Positions 16,201-28,876 of a stretch of 64,000 nt of DNA are shown here, one piece after another. The notes beneath the pieces are model-generated. The model was not told where the DNA came from. It searched no databases and was given only the letters and a program-made list of their open reading frames with translations. The translations under genes were made by a program, and so were the position numbers. Location of the stretch: positions 3,789,501-3,853,500 of the forward strand of contig CP114496.1 in NCBI GenBank assembly GCA_027186245.1. Reading direction: 5' to 3'. Origin of the DNA: Coriaria nepalensis (lineage: Eukaryota; Streptophyta; Magnoliopsida; Cucurbitales; Coriariaceae). Numbering within the stretch: the stretch's first letter is position 1; every line of letters begins with the position of its first letter.

Positions 16201-16375
16201 TCAAAATTTATATCAAGAAACCCTTTTGCACATGTCATCTTCCCATGAATTATTACTATATTTAAAATGTGACATACACTTAAAATGAACATTACTTCAT
16301 AAATAACATGTACACATCACTGATTCCTCAATAATATGTCATTGATGTCAATGGTTTTGAAGAAAAGGACCGATT
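13225..16375. repeat. Large palindrome array with internal segmental duplication
   Basis: More than 50 copies of GTTGAYRTCAAY or single-mismatch variants, mixed with GATGGCTCGATGGG hairpins at 14515-14560, 14885-14935, 15405-15460 and 15498-15552. Orientation of the spacers flips at least at 14400 and 15100, and cap sequences lie at about 14383-14416 (reverse) and 15637-15672 (forward). A 300-bp segment starting GGGTAACATGATT occurs at 13444-13740 and again 482 bp on at 13926-14222, with a third partial copy at 16155-16305. No coding frame of interest lies inside. Confidence 0.85.
15498..15552. repeat. Perfect inverted repeat, 22-bp arms, 11-nt loop
   Basis: Left arm 15498-15519 and right arm 15531-15552 are exact reverse complements; the loop is TACTAATATCT. 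The core of each arm is GATGGCTCGATGGG. A transcript of either strand would fold into a perfect 22-bp stem. A close, imperfect neighbour lies at about 15408-15462. Confidence 0.95.
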
Positions 16376-17636
16376 GAGTTAAAATGAACATACTCTATGA
16401 GATAAAATGAACATACATAAGAAAATTGTTAAATGTATATTAATTATTAAACTTAACTTCAAAAAAAGTGTTTACATAACTATAGGCCTCATTCACCCCT
16501 ATAACTAACAAAACAAATTTGATCCCGGAAAAGCTTACAGTTATTATCATTCACTTGTTTCAACCCAATACCCATTATGTGAAATTCTATACATTTAACA
16601 ACCCATGACCCACAAGCGGGTTCTCCATGGCAATATGTCTCTCCCACTCTATCATCGGGTTCTCCCCTAGATTTACGTATGAATCCATGGCATATAGCTT
16701 CCATTCTTCGAGGTCCAAGACAAGCGCTAACCAATGCACATCTCGGATATTTAATGGGAAGTATATGGTCTCCGCCTCCTCCCACTACACAATGCAATTT
16801 TGAGAACTTTATGGATATGAAACTGGGACAAAAAATAGCAGGTTGTAGATTGGTTTCAAATGTTAAAATTAGTAAATTATAAGTACATAAATTCATAAGG
16901 AATATACTTACTCTTTGAAGAGAGGATCGTCTAACTCAATAGTTTTCCTATAAAAAAATCAGTCACTAGCCAAACAGATCATCTATGAGTGCCTCCCATT
17001 TGTCTACAAGATAAGGGTTTTTTGTGTAATTGCTCCCATATGAAATACAATACTTTGGTTATATTATGTCAAAATTAAGTAAGCTATAACAATGACCATA
17101 ATAGCATAATAATATATTACAAAGATAGCTCATGGATTTTAAAATTACTCACGGTAGATTGAAGCCACTGTCTTTTTGTTATGCACTTAAGCCAAGACTC
17201 TTGATCGGCAGCATGCCCACTGTACTTCAAAGTACACAACATCGTTTCCCTTATGATTAGGAAGGAAAGATAAATATAAGAGCAAAATTATAACAGAGGA
17301 CAAAATAACATATAGGAAAAGATGGAAAATAACATAAAATAAATATAGTAAGGGTAATTACTCTTTATCTTTATTAAGGTTTTTGCGATCCGATCAGTTT
17401 ATTATCTTGTGTAATATTTTCGAGTCGGGAGTACGCAAAATATTTATAACTTCTGTGGCCAATCCCTTATTTATGTCAACCATGAATGGAGACCGAACAT
17501 TTTTATTCCACTTTGTTTGCCTCTTATCAATTATTCCTGGCCTCCTCTCAAACACGGCCAGTTGCAGTACAATGGCTCCCACTACAAATAACATATAAGA
17601 AACAAATTAAACATAGTAAGGTGATAAAATTATTTC

Positions 17637-17935
17637 TGACCCGTTGATGTCAATGGTCCATAAATAACTGACTCGTTGACATTAACGGTCTAAAAATAAT
17701 TGACTCGATGTCAATGGGTCGGTAACAATTAACACGTTGATTACAATAGGTTAGTAACAACTAACACATTGATGTCAATGGTCCATAAAATAGCTAACGC
17801 GTTGACATCAATGGTCCAAAAATAATTGACTCATTGATGTCAACGGGTTAGAAACCACTGACAAGTTGACATCAACGGTCCAAAAACAATTAGCCCGTTG
17901 ACATCAATAGTCTAGATACAGCTGAGCCATATGCT
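17637..17935. repeat. Palindrome array inside the DUF1985/Ulp1 gene
   Basis: About eleven units of GTTGAYRTCAAY with CAGAAACAAYTGA-type or CCATAAATAACT-type spacers, mostly in the reverse-arm orientation. It lies between coding-like segments of the minus-strand gene. Confidence 0.85.
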
Positions 17936-19794
17936 TTGAACTAGAAGATCTAAAAAATAAAATATATTAGTATTTTATCTATTATAGCTCAACAATACTG
18001 GAAATAATGCTTACTAAGTTCTGCAGTAACGTCCTAATCCTTGGATTAGACCCCGACCTCCTGCTCAATGATATCATGATCCCCAGATTGGACCCCACCC
18101 ACAAATGTTTTTCCATCATCATCTTCTGCTATAGTGTAAAGTCATATTAGTATTTAGTCGAATATAGTATTTAATCTAATTATACTTGTCAATATACATA
18201 TTTGAATATTCTTACCATGTATATTTACATGTACATCATCGACTCCATAGTCCTCAAAGATTGAGTGGTTTGATTGATTAACAGTTTGCTCTACCAACAT
18301 CGATATTCGATCGAATTCGTCGAACTTAGAAAGGGTATGTTCCATCTGTTCCAATCGTTTACCAGATCTACCCAACATCCCTCGTTAGCTAATAATGAAG
18401 TCTAGTACCTTAGGACGATCAAGTCTACTTTTTCTTAAGCTTCTGGCTGGATGCATTTCTCTTATGGGTGAAGCAATACCCACTCTTCTTTACTGCTCAC
18501 CCGATTCATCAACACAGTCACCATCTCAATGATGTTGAGCGGTCTGCTGCTCAATGTATTCCTCACTTGATATATAGCCTTAAGCCTTTTCTTTACTGGA
18601 TGGTCCTAAATATGTATGTACATTTACCTGTATCATAAAATTGATGTTAGATTGACGTCTATCTATTAATGAAGTACTAAGAGTAAAAAAGGAAAAAAAA
18701 ATATCTCAGCTCAAAACTAACTGTTGGATCATTGAGAGCATCTTTGAATTTCTAAAACGATGGCATTTGGTTTATATGCAAATAGCTATGCTTCATTTCC
18801 TAATTCAGTATACGAGGCATCCTTATAGTTTCTAAATGCATCCCAAATATCATTCTAGGGGCGGGAATCACCTCGAGAGCCCATAACTGTAAAGTACCAT
18901 TAACATAGACCTATTTGAAGTGTTAGGAAATTAATTAATACTAACAGAGAGAAAATAATTATTTTACCTAGATAGCTAACGAAAATCCATTAAAAAAATA
19001 AGTATGTTTTCCTTTTCTTATACTTGCAGTTAAGGCCTTCATCTAGAGGTCATTCTTCTTGAAACATTCCATTGTTATTCCATATACTAAACTACCCAAG
19101 AGTGATTGTTGAAGTAATTAAGATCTAAGCCATCAATAGATTCTCGATCTCAATGTATTTCTACTTCTCTTTACCCAAGACGACGGTCTCTAAGAAGTAT
19201 ATAATTGACAAATTGACAATGTCCATTTCATCTAGAAAAGCACTATCTATAAAATATGCTCTCTTATAGCATAGACCATCAAGCACCACACGTAACTCCT
19301 GACATGTAACTTTTCTTTCTTTTCTAGGGAAATATTTCTTCCTCATAACTTTTTTTCTTCGTTTTAGGAGTTTTCCACATTTCAGGCCGATAATCAAAGC
19401 AAACTTTCATGAGGAGAAACGTATAGGTTTCTTATTAATGTGTAGCCATAATTCTCCTTCCCTTTTACAATCTGTCCGACCAATTAGAAGAGTTGCAACT
19501 AACTAAGCAAAATATTAGAGGAACTTATCTACGTCTATAAAGTGCTCGGAGCATGATTCCTAAATTGTTTATCAGCTCTTCCCCAAATACATTTTCATTC
19601 CCCCATCGAAACAAAAAATCTTGAATGTGACGTAACCACATATTAAAATATTGATCGGGATTCAAAATACCGTATATAGCCTAAACAAATATTAAAAATA
19701 TTGAATTATAAATCAGCAGTAGGTAAGCATTGTATATTGAGTTTAAAATAAATAAGTTAGTTAGTAAACTCAAAAGGGTAAGAAAAAACTGCTA

Positions 19795-20125
19795 GTTCAG
19801 ATCAACGAGTTATAAATAACTAATATGTTGATATAAACGAATTAGTTGTTTCTGATCCATTGATCTCAATAAGTCAGAAACAACTGAGACCATTAATATC
19901 AACATGTTAGTTGTTTCTAACCCATTGATACAATGAGCAAGATAAAATATACCCATTGATGTCAATAGGACAGAAGCAATGGACTCTTGATGTCAACGGG
20001 TTATAAATAACTAACTAGCTGATTTCAATGGGTCAAACACAAATGATACGTTGAAATCAAGAGGTCAGAAATCAACTTCCCATTAAGATCAACGTGTTTA
20101 TTATTTCTCACCAGTTGACATCTAC
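19795..20125. repeat. Palindrome array in the first intron of the DUF1985/Ulp1 gene
   Basis: About nine more diverged units of the same palindrome, between the first exon (20333-20235) and the DUF1985 segment. It is the last array seen in the window. Confidence 0.8.
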
Positions 20126-20559
20126 TTGCCCCATATTTAGGTTTATTTTCATCATCAATCTCATTCCAAGCAGACACATTGAACCACAATCCTTAGTTTC
20201 ACCCTAACCTTAAACTTGCAAAACATCATACCTTGGTTTTGGTTTGAGAATTTTGTTGTTCATCTTCATGTGTAGTGATATATTGCTGATCTTTTTGCGC
20301 AACGAGACTTTGATCAATAATGGATTCCATATTTTCAATTTCAAGTAATGGAGAAAAAGATGAGAGTTACCATTCAGATTGATGGAACTCGACAGAATAA
20401 AAAGAGTAAAGTTGATAAGAAGTGAAAGGTGGTGGCAATGAAAAAGACGAGTGCGAAAAAGAAGAAGAAGATGAAGAGTTCATTCGAAGAGGAAGAAGAA
20501 GATCAAGAGTTCGTTCGAAGAGGAAGAAGAAGAGTCATAGAAAAAGCAGAATAACATAT

Positions 20560-22015
20560 TTAACGTCAGAATAAAAACTGCCCTCGTCAATGGTTTTTAA
20601 ACATAAATGTTTTCCACGAGATTTAATGGGATGAACGTTTTCAATGTGATTTAATGGGTTAAACGTTTTCAAATTTTTAACTATAAGATTATTTTAGTCT
20701 TTTCAATTTTTTCTTTTACCAGATGAAATTTTAAATCGATGTTTTAGGATATTTGGCAAAAAACATTATTCTCTTAGGATTTGTTTTTAAATAAACATTC
20801 CAAATATGTACTTTTTCTCAAATTATCTCATATATAAATGTACATTATATATAATTTTTCTCTCCACATTGATGATCAAAATTTGGTTCATTCGGCGCCA
20901 TCCAAATATGGATTCAGGAGATTTGAATCCGATCAACTAGATATGCTCCGCACCTTGGCCCACCCTGATATGTCAGATCCCTTAATTTGATTTATTTGAG
21001 AGAGATTTTATTAGGAAAAATTAATAAAGATAGCATTAGTGAAAAACAATTAATTTTTTTTAATGAGATTTATAGTTTAATTATTTTTCTTATAATTTTC
21101 TTTTCTTTTAAATAGTCGGATTTCTCAGAAAGTGTTAGTAAGGAAAATAATTTTTTTAAAACAAATTAATGAAGATTAATTAATTATTTTAATATGATTT
21201 CACAACATAATGATAGTTTAATTATTTTAAGATAAAGAGAAAGTTTATATTTTTTTGGGGAAGTTAGGATAAACGGTTCAAAATTTACTATAAATTATAA
21301 TTAACAGTTAATCTTTTTTTGTAATTATAATGAATATTTAATTTTAAGTTTAAATTATAATAAGTTTTTATTATGAAATAATTAAGTGTATGTCATATGA
21401 CAATTAATAAATTATTAAAATTTTAAATTTAACTAACTTAAATCTTTATTTATATTTTTCTCCCCTTTAATTTAAATTTAATATTTTTTAACTCTTTTTT
21501 TTAATATTTTCTTCATTTCCACCATACTTGCCGCCACTACACTCATTTGTTGCCACTGCCACCACTCTTCCTACCAATGCTACCACTAACTTCCACTCGC
21601 AGCAAAAAAATATATATTTAGGTTTTTGAATATTAATAATATTTCTTAAATATTTAAGTGAGTGAAAAAGAAAGAAATAGAAAATAATTAAAATTCTAAT
21701 ATTGTTATGTTAATAGTGGAAGTGAATAGTTGTGGTGGTGGACCGCAAACATAAAAATTTAAAATTTTTATATTTAAGAGGTAGAGAGAGAAAGAGAGAA
21801 AATAATTAAATTCTTTTTATATCGGTGGTGGATGTTGGCAATAGCGATGACGGAAAAGGGTGGTGGTAGTGGTGGCAGAGGAGGATGGTGGCGGCTGATA
21901 GGGTGGGAATGGAGAAAAAATAAAAATAAATAAATGAAGTAGATTAAAAACAGTCAATTTTTTTTATAAATAATTTTAGGGAAAGGCCATTAACGCATTA
22001 TATTAGAAACAAAAG
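20560..22015. other. AT-rich intergenic DNA
   Basis: Very AT-rich with G/T-rich short repeats near 21830-21900. I see no gene, no element ends and no convincing right terminus for the Mutator-type block. Confidence 0.5.
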
Positions 22016-22019
22016 GATT

Positions 22020-22665
22020 ATATCCTAATATGAGACAACCCCTCACAATCCTCACGAATAAGAGCATGAATATTAGGATCAAGGGGCCTCTCAGAATTGT
22101 AATAAATAACATGACTAAGATTAATATTAGCTAGGGTATCCGCTATAAAATTATTCTATCAGAAAATGCGTGAGATTTTAATATCAAATGAACACAACCA
22201 AAAACGGATTATGTTCCATTATCTACTAACCGACCACAATGGACAATCCTTATGAAGGGCTTGCACGAGATTGAGCGAGTCACATTCAACCAAAAGCGGA
22301 GTGAGCCAAAGTGAAGAGCCTTTTGAAGATCCATAAACAACCCATGCACTTCACCTAAGAAACTAGTGTCAACATTGAGGGGAGAATAAAAAGCGAAAAC
22401 CACCATGCCTCATAATCACGAATAACCCCTCCACATGAAGCTTGCATAGTGGATCTCTTTAAAGCGCCATCAATGTTTAATTTGAAAATTTCCTCCGATG
22501 GTCACGACTGAACGTAAGAGACCGAAAGCCTCATCGGAACATGACCCCTCCACATGAAGCTTGCATAGTGGATCTCTTTAAAGCGCCATCAATGTTTAAT
22601 TTGAAAATTTCCTCAGATGGTCACGACTAAATGTAAGAGACCGAAAGCCTCATCGGAACATGCTG
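22020..22665 (-). pseudogene. RNase H (RVT_3) domain fragment of a LINE-type retroelement
   Basis: Minus-strand translation near 22490-22410 gives KLNIDGALKRSTMQASCGGV followed by IRDYE, the start of the RNase H-like domain found at the end of plant non-LTR reverse transcriptases. Toward 22210 there is a degenerate match to the acidic helix region, and near 22130-22030 to the C-terminal ADTLANINLSH segment. Frameshifts and stops separate them. The beginning of the domain is duplicated in tandem (22426-22544 and 22545-22663, period 119 bp). No RT core or poly-A tail is seen. Confidence 0.7.
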
Positions 22666-22699
22666 TAGACGATAGCCTAGCAAAGACAACGACTGAATC

Positions 22700-24399
22700 C
22701 CGAAAAGAAGAAGCAGCTTTCATCTTAACTTTATGACATGCACACGATAATTTTATTCATTTTTAACAGAGTTAGAAGTTCATTATAATTTAAACTTAAA
22801 ATGTGTGTGCATTGATATAAATGTTTTCTACGGCTAATTTAATAATAAATTGCTATATTTTAATATAATATTTTAAATTTCAATTTATAATTATATTTAT
22901 AGTAAAATTTTACAAAATGAAAAGCTCAAGCACTAAGAAAATATAAAAGAATAAATTTGTAATACATAAATTTAAATGTATTAAGATGTGAAGTTTAAGA
23001 TATTAATAATATCTATTAAGCACTTATATTATTGTACACTTTTTGTATCTCTCTCTCTTTAAAATTCCAAGTCATTAGTCCAACAGGGAGTTGGGCATTT
23101 AAGATGTGTGCCTGTTTTTTTTTTTTTTTGTCTTCTATTTACTCTTTTGGTTTACCACCACTTCCTTGTACTTCCACTTGCTTCTCAATTTCAATCTCCT
23201 TAGATCTTTCATATTCAAGGATTAGAGACAGAGTGTGTCAAAAATTTAATGTGAAAGCTTATGAAGATTTGATGTAAGTTCTATACTATTCACCAATATT
23301 TTTTAAATTTGAGTATACTCTTATATTTGTTTTATATTATTGATTCAAGAATTTAGGTGCGCTTGAAATAATAAGGATGAATCTTCACTATATCATAGTA
23401 TTTTCGAACTTGCAAATAGGTAAGGTTGTAGTAAGATTAGGCACCAATCTGATATTTTAATTGTTACATTCTGTAAAATTTAACATCATGTATATAGCGC
23501 CTTGAATGTACAATGTCATTTATAATAATTGTTATATTCTTTTTGGACTGGTAGAGGACTCTTGGACATAGGTCTTAGTGTAGGAGTAGCTAAATGCAAT
23601 ATGGTGCAAGGGAAATTATGTGGTGACTGCCTGTATGTGAGGTATGCTCTCTAAGACTTTCTTTTTTCACTCTTTGTGTGTGTATATATATATATATATC
23701 ATATCAATATATATACATTGTGGGAATGGTTTGGAAGGGGATTAGAGAAGATTTAAGGGCATGTTTGTTTTGTTTTTTTTTTTTTGTGAGAATGAAATGA
23801 AAATTTCATTATATTTCATTATTTGATTCGAATTAGGTTTTGCCTGTAAATATACAAAACTGTTCCAAAATAAATTGGTAATCCGATCAATTAAATTTGA
23901 AAAATGTTATAGTGAAATATAAATCATTATAAACTTTAATTGCAAAACCGTTATAAATTTTATTTGTAAAACCGATAGAAATATTTAATTTTGTAAACCG
24001 TTAATAATCTAGAAAAATGTTGCTATTAAAAGAGAAACAAAATTTATTGTTTGCACTCATTGTGAATCAATGTAAGTAGCTTGCTTGCACATACGACTAC
24101 ATATCAATACCTCTGATTCTTCTTTATCATCACTTTTCACTAATTCTTTTGAATCAACAAGTCTAAATTTATTTGCTTCTTGTTTCCGCCATGCAAAAAC
24201 AAATTGATCTTGTATTAACATCAAAACAAACAAATATTTTCAAAATGTGCTTGCACAATATTCTATTGAACACAAAATATTTGCAATCATCTGTAGTATT
24301 ATAATTTTGTAAATTCAACATGATCACAAACTCTTTAAGCACATCTGATTTTATTTTAACTACATAGGATTCATACTGTCCATCACATAAGCATGAAGA
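22700..24399. other. AT-rich intergenic DNA with a (TA)n run
   Basis: Contains a (TA)n microsatellite at about 23682-23700 and poly-T runs. Short frames such as 23032-23277 have no recognisable product. I see no gene. Confidence 0.5.
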
Positions 24400-24504
24400 G
24401 AATTGATGTAAGTCATGACATCATTAATTAAATGATATAAGCCATGACATAAGTAATGGGATATGGGACTCAGATTAAAAGAGGAAATTTGTGCATCAAG
24501 AGGT
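24400..24504 (+). repeat. 5' LTR fragment of copia element B, interrupted by element A
   Basis: The text leading up to GAGGT at 24500-24504 resumes after the inserted element with GAGGT TCCATATG at 30011. It is therefore the upstream half of the element B LTR. The exact LTR start is not resolved. Confidence 0.5.
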
Positions 24505-25665
24505 TGTTGGAAAATTAGTATATCAACATACTATGTTTATGCTTGATTTTGAGTAGGACCCACTTCGTGTAAACGAAAGGTTAAAGTTGATTCAGATTCT
24601 CCTCCGTGAGAACTTCGAATCGGTATATGGTACACTCAAAATGATTAATGGGTGAATGAGAAATTGAATCTCAAAGTGAAATCATTGGAATGGTTTGAAG
24701 GAGGAAAAATGAATGAGAAATTTTATCCCACATTAGAAAGGAGAACAAGTGAGAGAGTGTTTACATAGAATTGTACATTTTTTAATGGGTAATAAAATAT
24801 AAGCTAGAATGCTCTCTCTTACACACTCCTATAGGGAGGTACCAATCCAGACCGGATCGGGCTTAGCTCGTGCGCGCCTGCACCTGAGTGCGCCGAATGT
24901 CGGCCTGAAAATGACTCGGTTTGCCTTGGACCTCTTTTTATTTTTCTCCCGAACATTTTTTTTTTCTTCTTCTGCAGAAGATGAAAAGGTTTGAAGATGA
25001 AAGGTTGAAGATGAAATGATTAAATTTAATTTCATCATATTTAAACCTGAATTAACTTCAAATTAATTTTCATTCCCCTCATGAGCCTATAAATTAACCA
25101 TCTTTCTCCTATTTGAAAACACACAATCATAAACAAAATCTCTCATCCATCTAATTTTCTTCCTCCCGTTAAGTTCTAAGTTTCTAGTATGGTAGAGTTC
25201 GAGCCACTATTTGAGTTTGCCGGGAATAGTTCAGTGGTGCGCCGCTACTATTCATCTTCGTTATATTTTTGGGAGACAGACGCCATTCAACCTTCTGCAC
25301 CAACATGACGGGACAAATCTGTTTTAAGGAAACTATTGCATAACAGGCCTCGGTTTGATTCTCTGTTACTGTTATGTTCTTCATATTTTGTTTTTCCTGT
25401 TATGTTCTGTTTTCATATTCTATTTTGTTAATTTTACTATCTTGTTTACTTTTTCCAGATTATGTTCTATTCTGTTTTAATATTCTATTCTATATTTACA
25501 GATTATATTCTATTCTATTTTTTTAAGGATTCTATTCGATTCTATTTTACTATTCCATTCTGTTTCTTACAAATTCTATTTTACATATTATTATGTTTTA
25601 TAGTATCACTATTTTTGTAGTTACTATTTACTATATTCTGTTTATTATATATAAACATTCCTACA
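24505..25665 (+). repeat. 5' LTR of copia element A
   Basis: 1161 bp, TGTTGG...CCTACA. It contains a GC-rich island near 24855-24900, unusual for this AT-rich window and shared with the 3' LTR. Confidence 0.9.
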
Positions 25666-26750
25666 GCCTAAAATAGATTCGTTTATATATATAATAAATA
25701 GATTTAATTTAATCAAATTTGAAATATTCTCTATGTAATAACTAAAACAACATACGTTAATGAAACGTTTCCTTACACTAAACGTTTCTATGTTAGTGTT
25801 AATGTAATTTACTCTAATGTCAAATTCTATAACGGATTTACTCTAATGTCAAAGTGAAAATGATTTTTTCAACATAAATGTGGGTTTACATATTTGATTT
25901 GTTTATATGTGTTGAATTATAATTGCATAAATTGTGTGCGATAGAGATTCATTAGTATCTTAATTATAAAGTTTGGATCAAAGCATGAATTAAACCTATA
26001 TAAATATATTGTGGTTATTAGTGTGATCAATTATTGCATAATTGACAATTATAATTGTATTATAATTTATTATAAATTTTGTAATGGTTTTACAAATAAA
26101 TATTTACCGGCTTAAAAATTAAAGTTTGTAACAGTTACAAATTTAATTGATCATTTTACAATTAATCGAATGATTTTGAAATTAAAATATATATCTGATT
26201 TTGATTAATTGTTAACTATTAGAATTTAATTTGCAATGCTCTGAATTTAAGTTCGTAATTGTTTACCAATTAAAATCGTTTTTGGTTTACATGTATATGT
26301 AACAGTTTTCAAATTTAATTGATCGGTTTACAAATTTATTTTATAACCGGTTTATATTTGATTATTGATGCTACGATTTTAATTTGTAGCAATTAAGGAA
26401 ATTAATTATAAAGGTGTATTAAATAAACCTTTAATGTTTGTAGCAATTAAGGAAATTAATTATAAAGGTGTATTAAATAAACCTTTAATGTCTAGTTAAA
26501 CTTATAATAATTTCAAAATTAGTTCAAACCGGTTCGAAATTAATTCATAATGGTTCAAAGTTATTTTGTGATGGTTTGGAATTAATTTGCATCAGTGCAA
26601 AATTAATTCATATGGTTTCAAAAATGCAATGGCTTTTAACATTTTATTTTGAAGCTTGTTTACAATTTTTCTTCATTATAAGTTTTAATGATTTATAACT
26701 GTTTAGTTACTAAGATACTCCCTCATATCAATGTGTGTGTAATTTCAGAA

Positions 26751-27471
26751 ATGGAATCTGAAAGTAGCCGACAAGTTGCTGCTATCGAGATGACCCCTTC
26801 TATCACTCGAGTCACTCATTATATGGTTCTTTTTGTGAAACATGGTGAGAAACTTGAGAAATTCAACTGACATAATTTCAAAAGGTGGCAGCAAAAGATG
26901 TTGTTTTACTTGACTACACTGAATCTTGTGAGATTCTTAAAGAAAAGTGTTCATGTGCTCAAAGATGATGAGCATGATGTCCAAGCGGTCAGTGCTATTG
27001 ATGCTTGGAATCATTCTGACTTTCTATGTCGGAATTATATAATGAATGGTTTGACCGACTCTCTGTACTCCATGTATAGTACAAAGAAAATAGCGAAAGA
27101 GCTGTGGGATGCCTTAGACCATAAATATAAAACAAGGATGCTGGTACTAAGAAGGCTATTGTGGGTCGGTTTCTTGACTATAAAATGGTGGATTCTAAGA
27201 CTGTAGTCAATCAGGTTCAAGAACTTCAAGTAATTTTACATGAGATTTATGCCGAGGGGATGACTTTAAGTGAAACCTTCCAAGTAACTGCTATTATTGA
27301 GAAGCTTCTGCCCGGATGGAAGGATTTCAATAACTACCTTAAGCATAAGCGAAAGGAGATGAATATCAAAAATTTGATTGTTCGACTTCGAATTGAAGAA
27401 GATAATCAAAATTTCGATAAGAAAGAGATTATTCAATATGAGGCAAAGGCTAATGTTGTGGAATATGGTTA
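26751..27471 (+). pseudogene. Copia gag (UBN2-type) of element A
   Basis: The frame opens at ATG 26751 with a short N-terminus and then reads [32 protein letters not shown] and, after a frameshift near 27150, [19 protein letters not shown] and [19 protein letters not shown]. This is the gag polyprotein of Ty1/copia elements, which forms the virus-like particle. The first frame has a stop at 26868-26870 and the second ends at 27470. Zinc-knuckle residues just downstream (27490-27560) are degraded. It is likely inactive. Confidence 0.8.
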
Positions 27472-28164
27472 AAATTCCAAAAGAACCAACAAATGGTCTA
27501 AGTTGGGAAATACTTCAACTTTGACAAGATGAGTCACAAAGTTTCGGATTGTAGGCTCCCAAAGAAGAAATTAAGCCAAGAATCGAATATGGTGAAAGAT
27601 ATTGCTCAAGATGTCTCAGATCTTGATCTCTCAAGATGTTTCAGATATTGCTCAAGAAATCAAGCCAAGCATTGTATCTTATTTTGTTTAAAAGTGTGAA
27701 ACGTTTGTTGGATGAGCTTATAATAAATGAAATGTAATGATCCTTTGAGAAATTAATAAAATAAGGCTAGCTATTTTATTAGTTGCTTGTGTCTTTATAA
27801 GCTATAGCATGCTAGATTAGAATATTTTAATTATGATTATATGCGTAGAATAATTAACATGGATCATATACTAAACTTTTGCATGAAAAAATAAACAAGT
27901 GCATTATCTAAAATGAATGTCAAACTTCTTGGTTTAATCCATAAGAATAAATATGTTCTCCTTGAACATATATTTATGAGAAGGTTCAAAATGAACAAAG
28001 TATAAACGAATTCTAGTGTTTATCATACTCAAGGACAAGAAAATAAATATGAGAGCTAGGACATAAAATCTTATAGTCCAAAATCTTCTTGTTAGAAGAT
28101 AAATATTAAAACTTCAAGAAGGCTATTTGGAAAAGTTTTAATAAACTACTCTCAATTATAATTA

Positions 28165-28262
28165 TCCATGGATAACATTGCGGATCCACTAACCAAAGGA
28201 TTAAATCGAGAGTTAGTTGAAAAATCGTCAAGGGGAATGGGACAAAAGGCCATGAAAGAGTA
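28165..28262 (+). pseudogene. Copia RNase H C-terminal tail of element A
   Basis: Reads MDNIADPLTKGLNRELVEKS, the conserved closing motif of copia polyproteins, fused by deletion to the gag region. It shows that element A derives from an autonomous copia by loss of most of pol. Confidence 0.8.
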
Positions 28263-28358
28263 AGTCAATATAATGGGAACCCAACCTAGTTGACTGGAGA
28301 TCCCAAGATCTAGGTTCAAAAGGATAACCTAGTTGTATAAGACTTAATTATATCATTG

Positions 28359-28380
28359 GGGGGGGGGGGGGAGGGGGGGG
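28359..28380. other. Near-pure G run in copia element A
   Basis: Thirteen G, one A and eight G. It may be a second purine tract of the element or a replication-slippage product, and the exact length should be treated as uncertain. Confidence 0.6.
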
Positions 28381-28876
28381 TATCCTCCTATCCATTCCCA
28401 TGATGAAACAATGATGCCTGTAAGAGAAAGGATAAGCTATGATTTTAATGATTCTTAGGCGTCGAAAATTTGAGCAGAGTAAAACGGGTTACTCTTGATT
28501 AAGAATCACCTATGTGAGAGAGAAGTGGGGCCGCTTCTAAGGGAATTAACTTGGGCATAATTCTCATCAACTCTTGTAGAACCGGCAGATGTTCAAGGCC
28601 AAAATGAACATAACAATGAGAACTCAAGTGTGTCAGGTAAGATTCCTGTGTGAAGTATATTATTGTTTACATGAACGACATAACAGTTTAAAGACACCGT
28701 GTCTACTGATCAGCTAGTAAAATCAATGTACTTTTACAAGGGAAGGTTCAAAGGTTATCAACCTACCTACCCTATGCAGGTTTCAAACCGTCAAACTCTA
28801 TCTCCAGGTCAAAAACGTTTTAATGTCGAAAAATGTCTATTTTAGTTAATCCATCAATTTCATTCATGTAGGGGAT

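Larger units (their letters stand above)
16490..20333 (-). pseudogene. DUF1985 and Ulp1-like protease gene of a Mutator-type element, broken
   Basis: On the minus strand the pieces follow the order of transposon-borne DUF1985-Ulp1 genes. A first exon starts at ATG 20331-20333 (MESIIDQSLVAQKD), with a GT donor after QTKTK. A DUF1985 domain lies at about 19690-18830, with marks such as RHIQDFLFRWGNE, IIYFLETVVLGKEK, SLVYGITMECFKK and LQLWALEVIPAPR. A linker follows at 18600-18150. The Ulp1 catalytic-Cys region is at about 16680-16500, reading ACGSWVVKCIEFH with the usual Asp before Cys replaced by Ala. Several stops and frame changes break the chain, and a clear His motif was not found. Palindrome arrays 19795-20125 and 17637-17935 occupy intron-like gaps. 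It is almost certainly inactive. Confidence 0.65.

Noticed and set aside
7659..20560. A single intact Mutator or CACTA transposon spanning the whole block
   Set aside because: No matching terminal repeats or target duplication were found at outer edges, and no CACTA termini; the block may be several nested elements.
24829..25038. Coding potential of the GC-rich LTR island (also 29105-29419)
   Set aside because: Both copies lie inside LTRs at the same position and show no conserved protein; the frames differ between copies.
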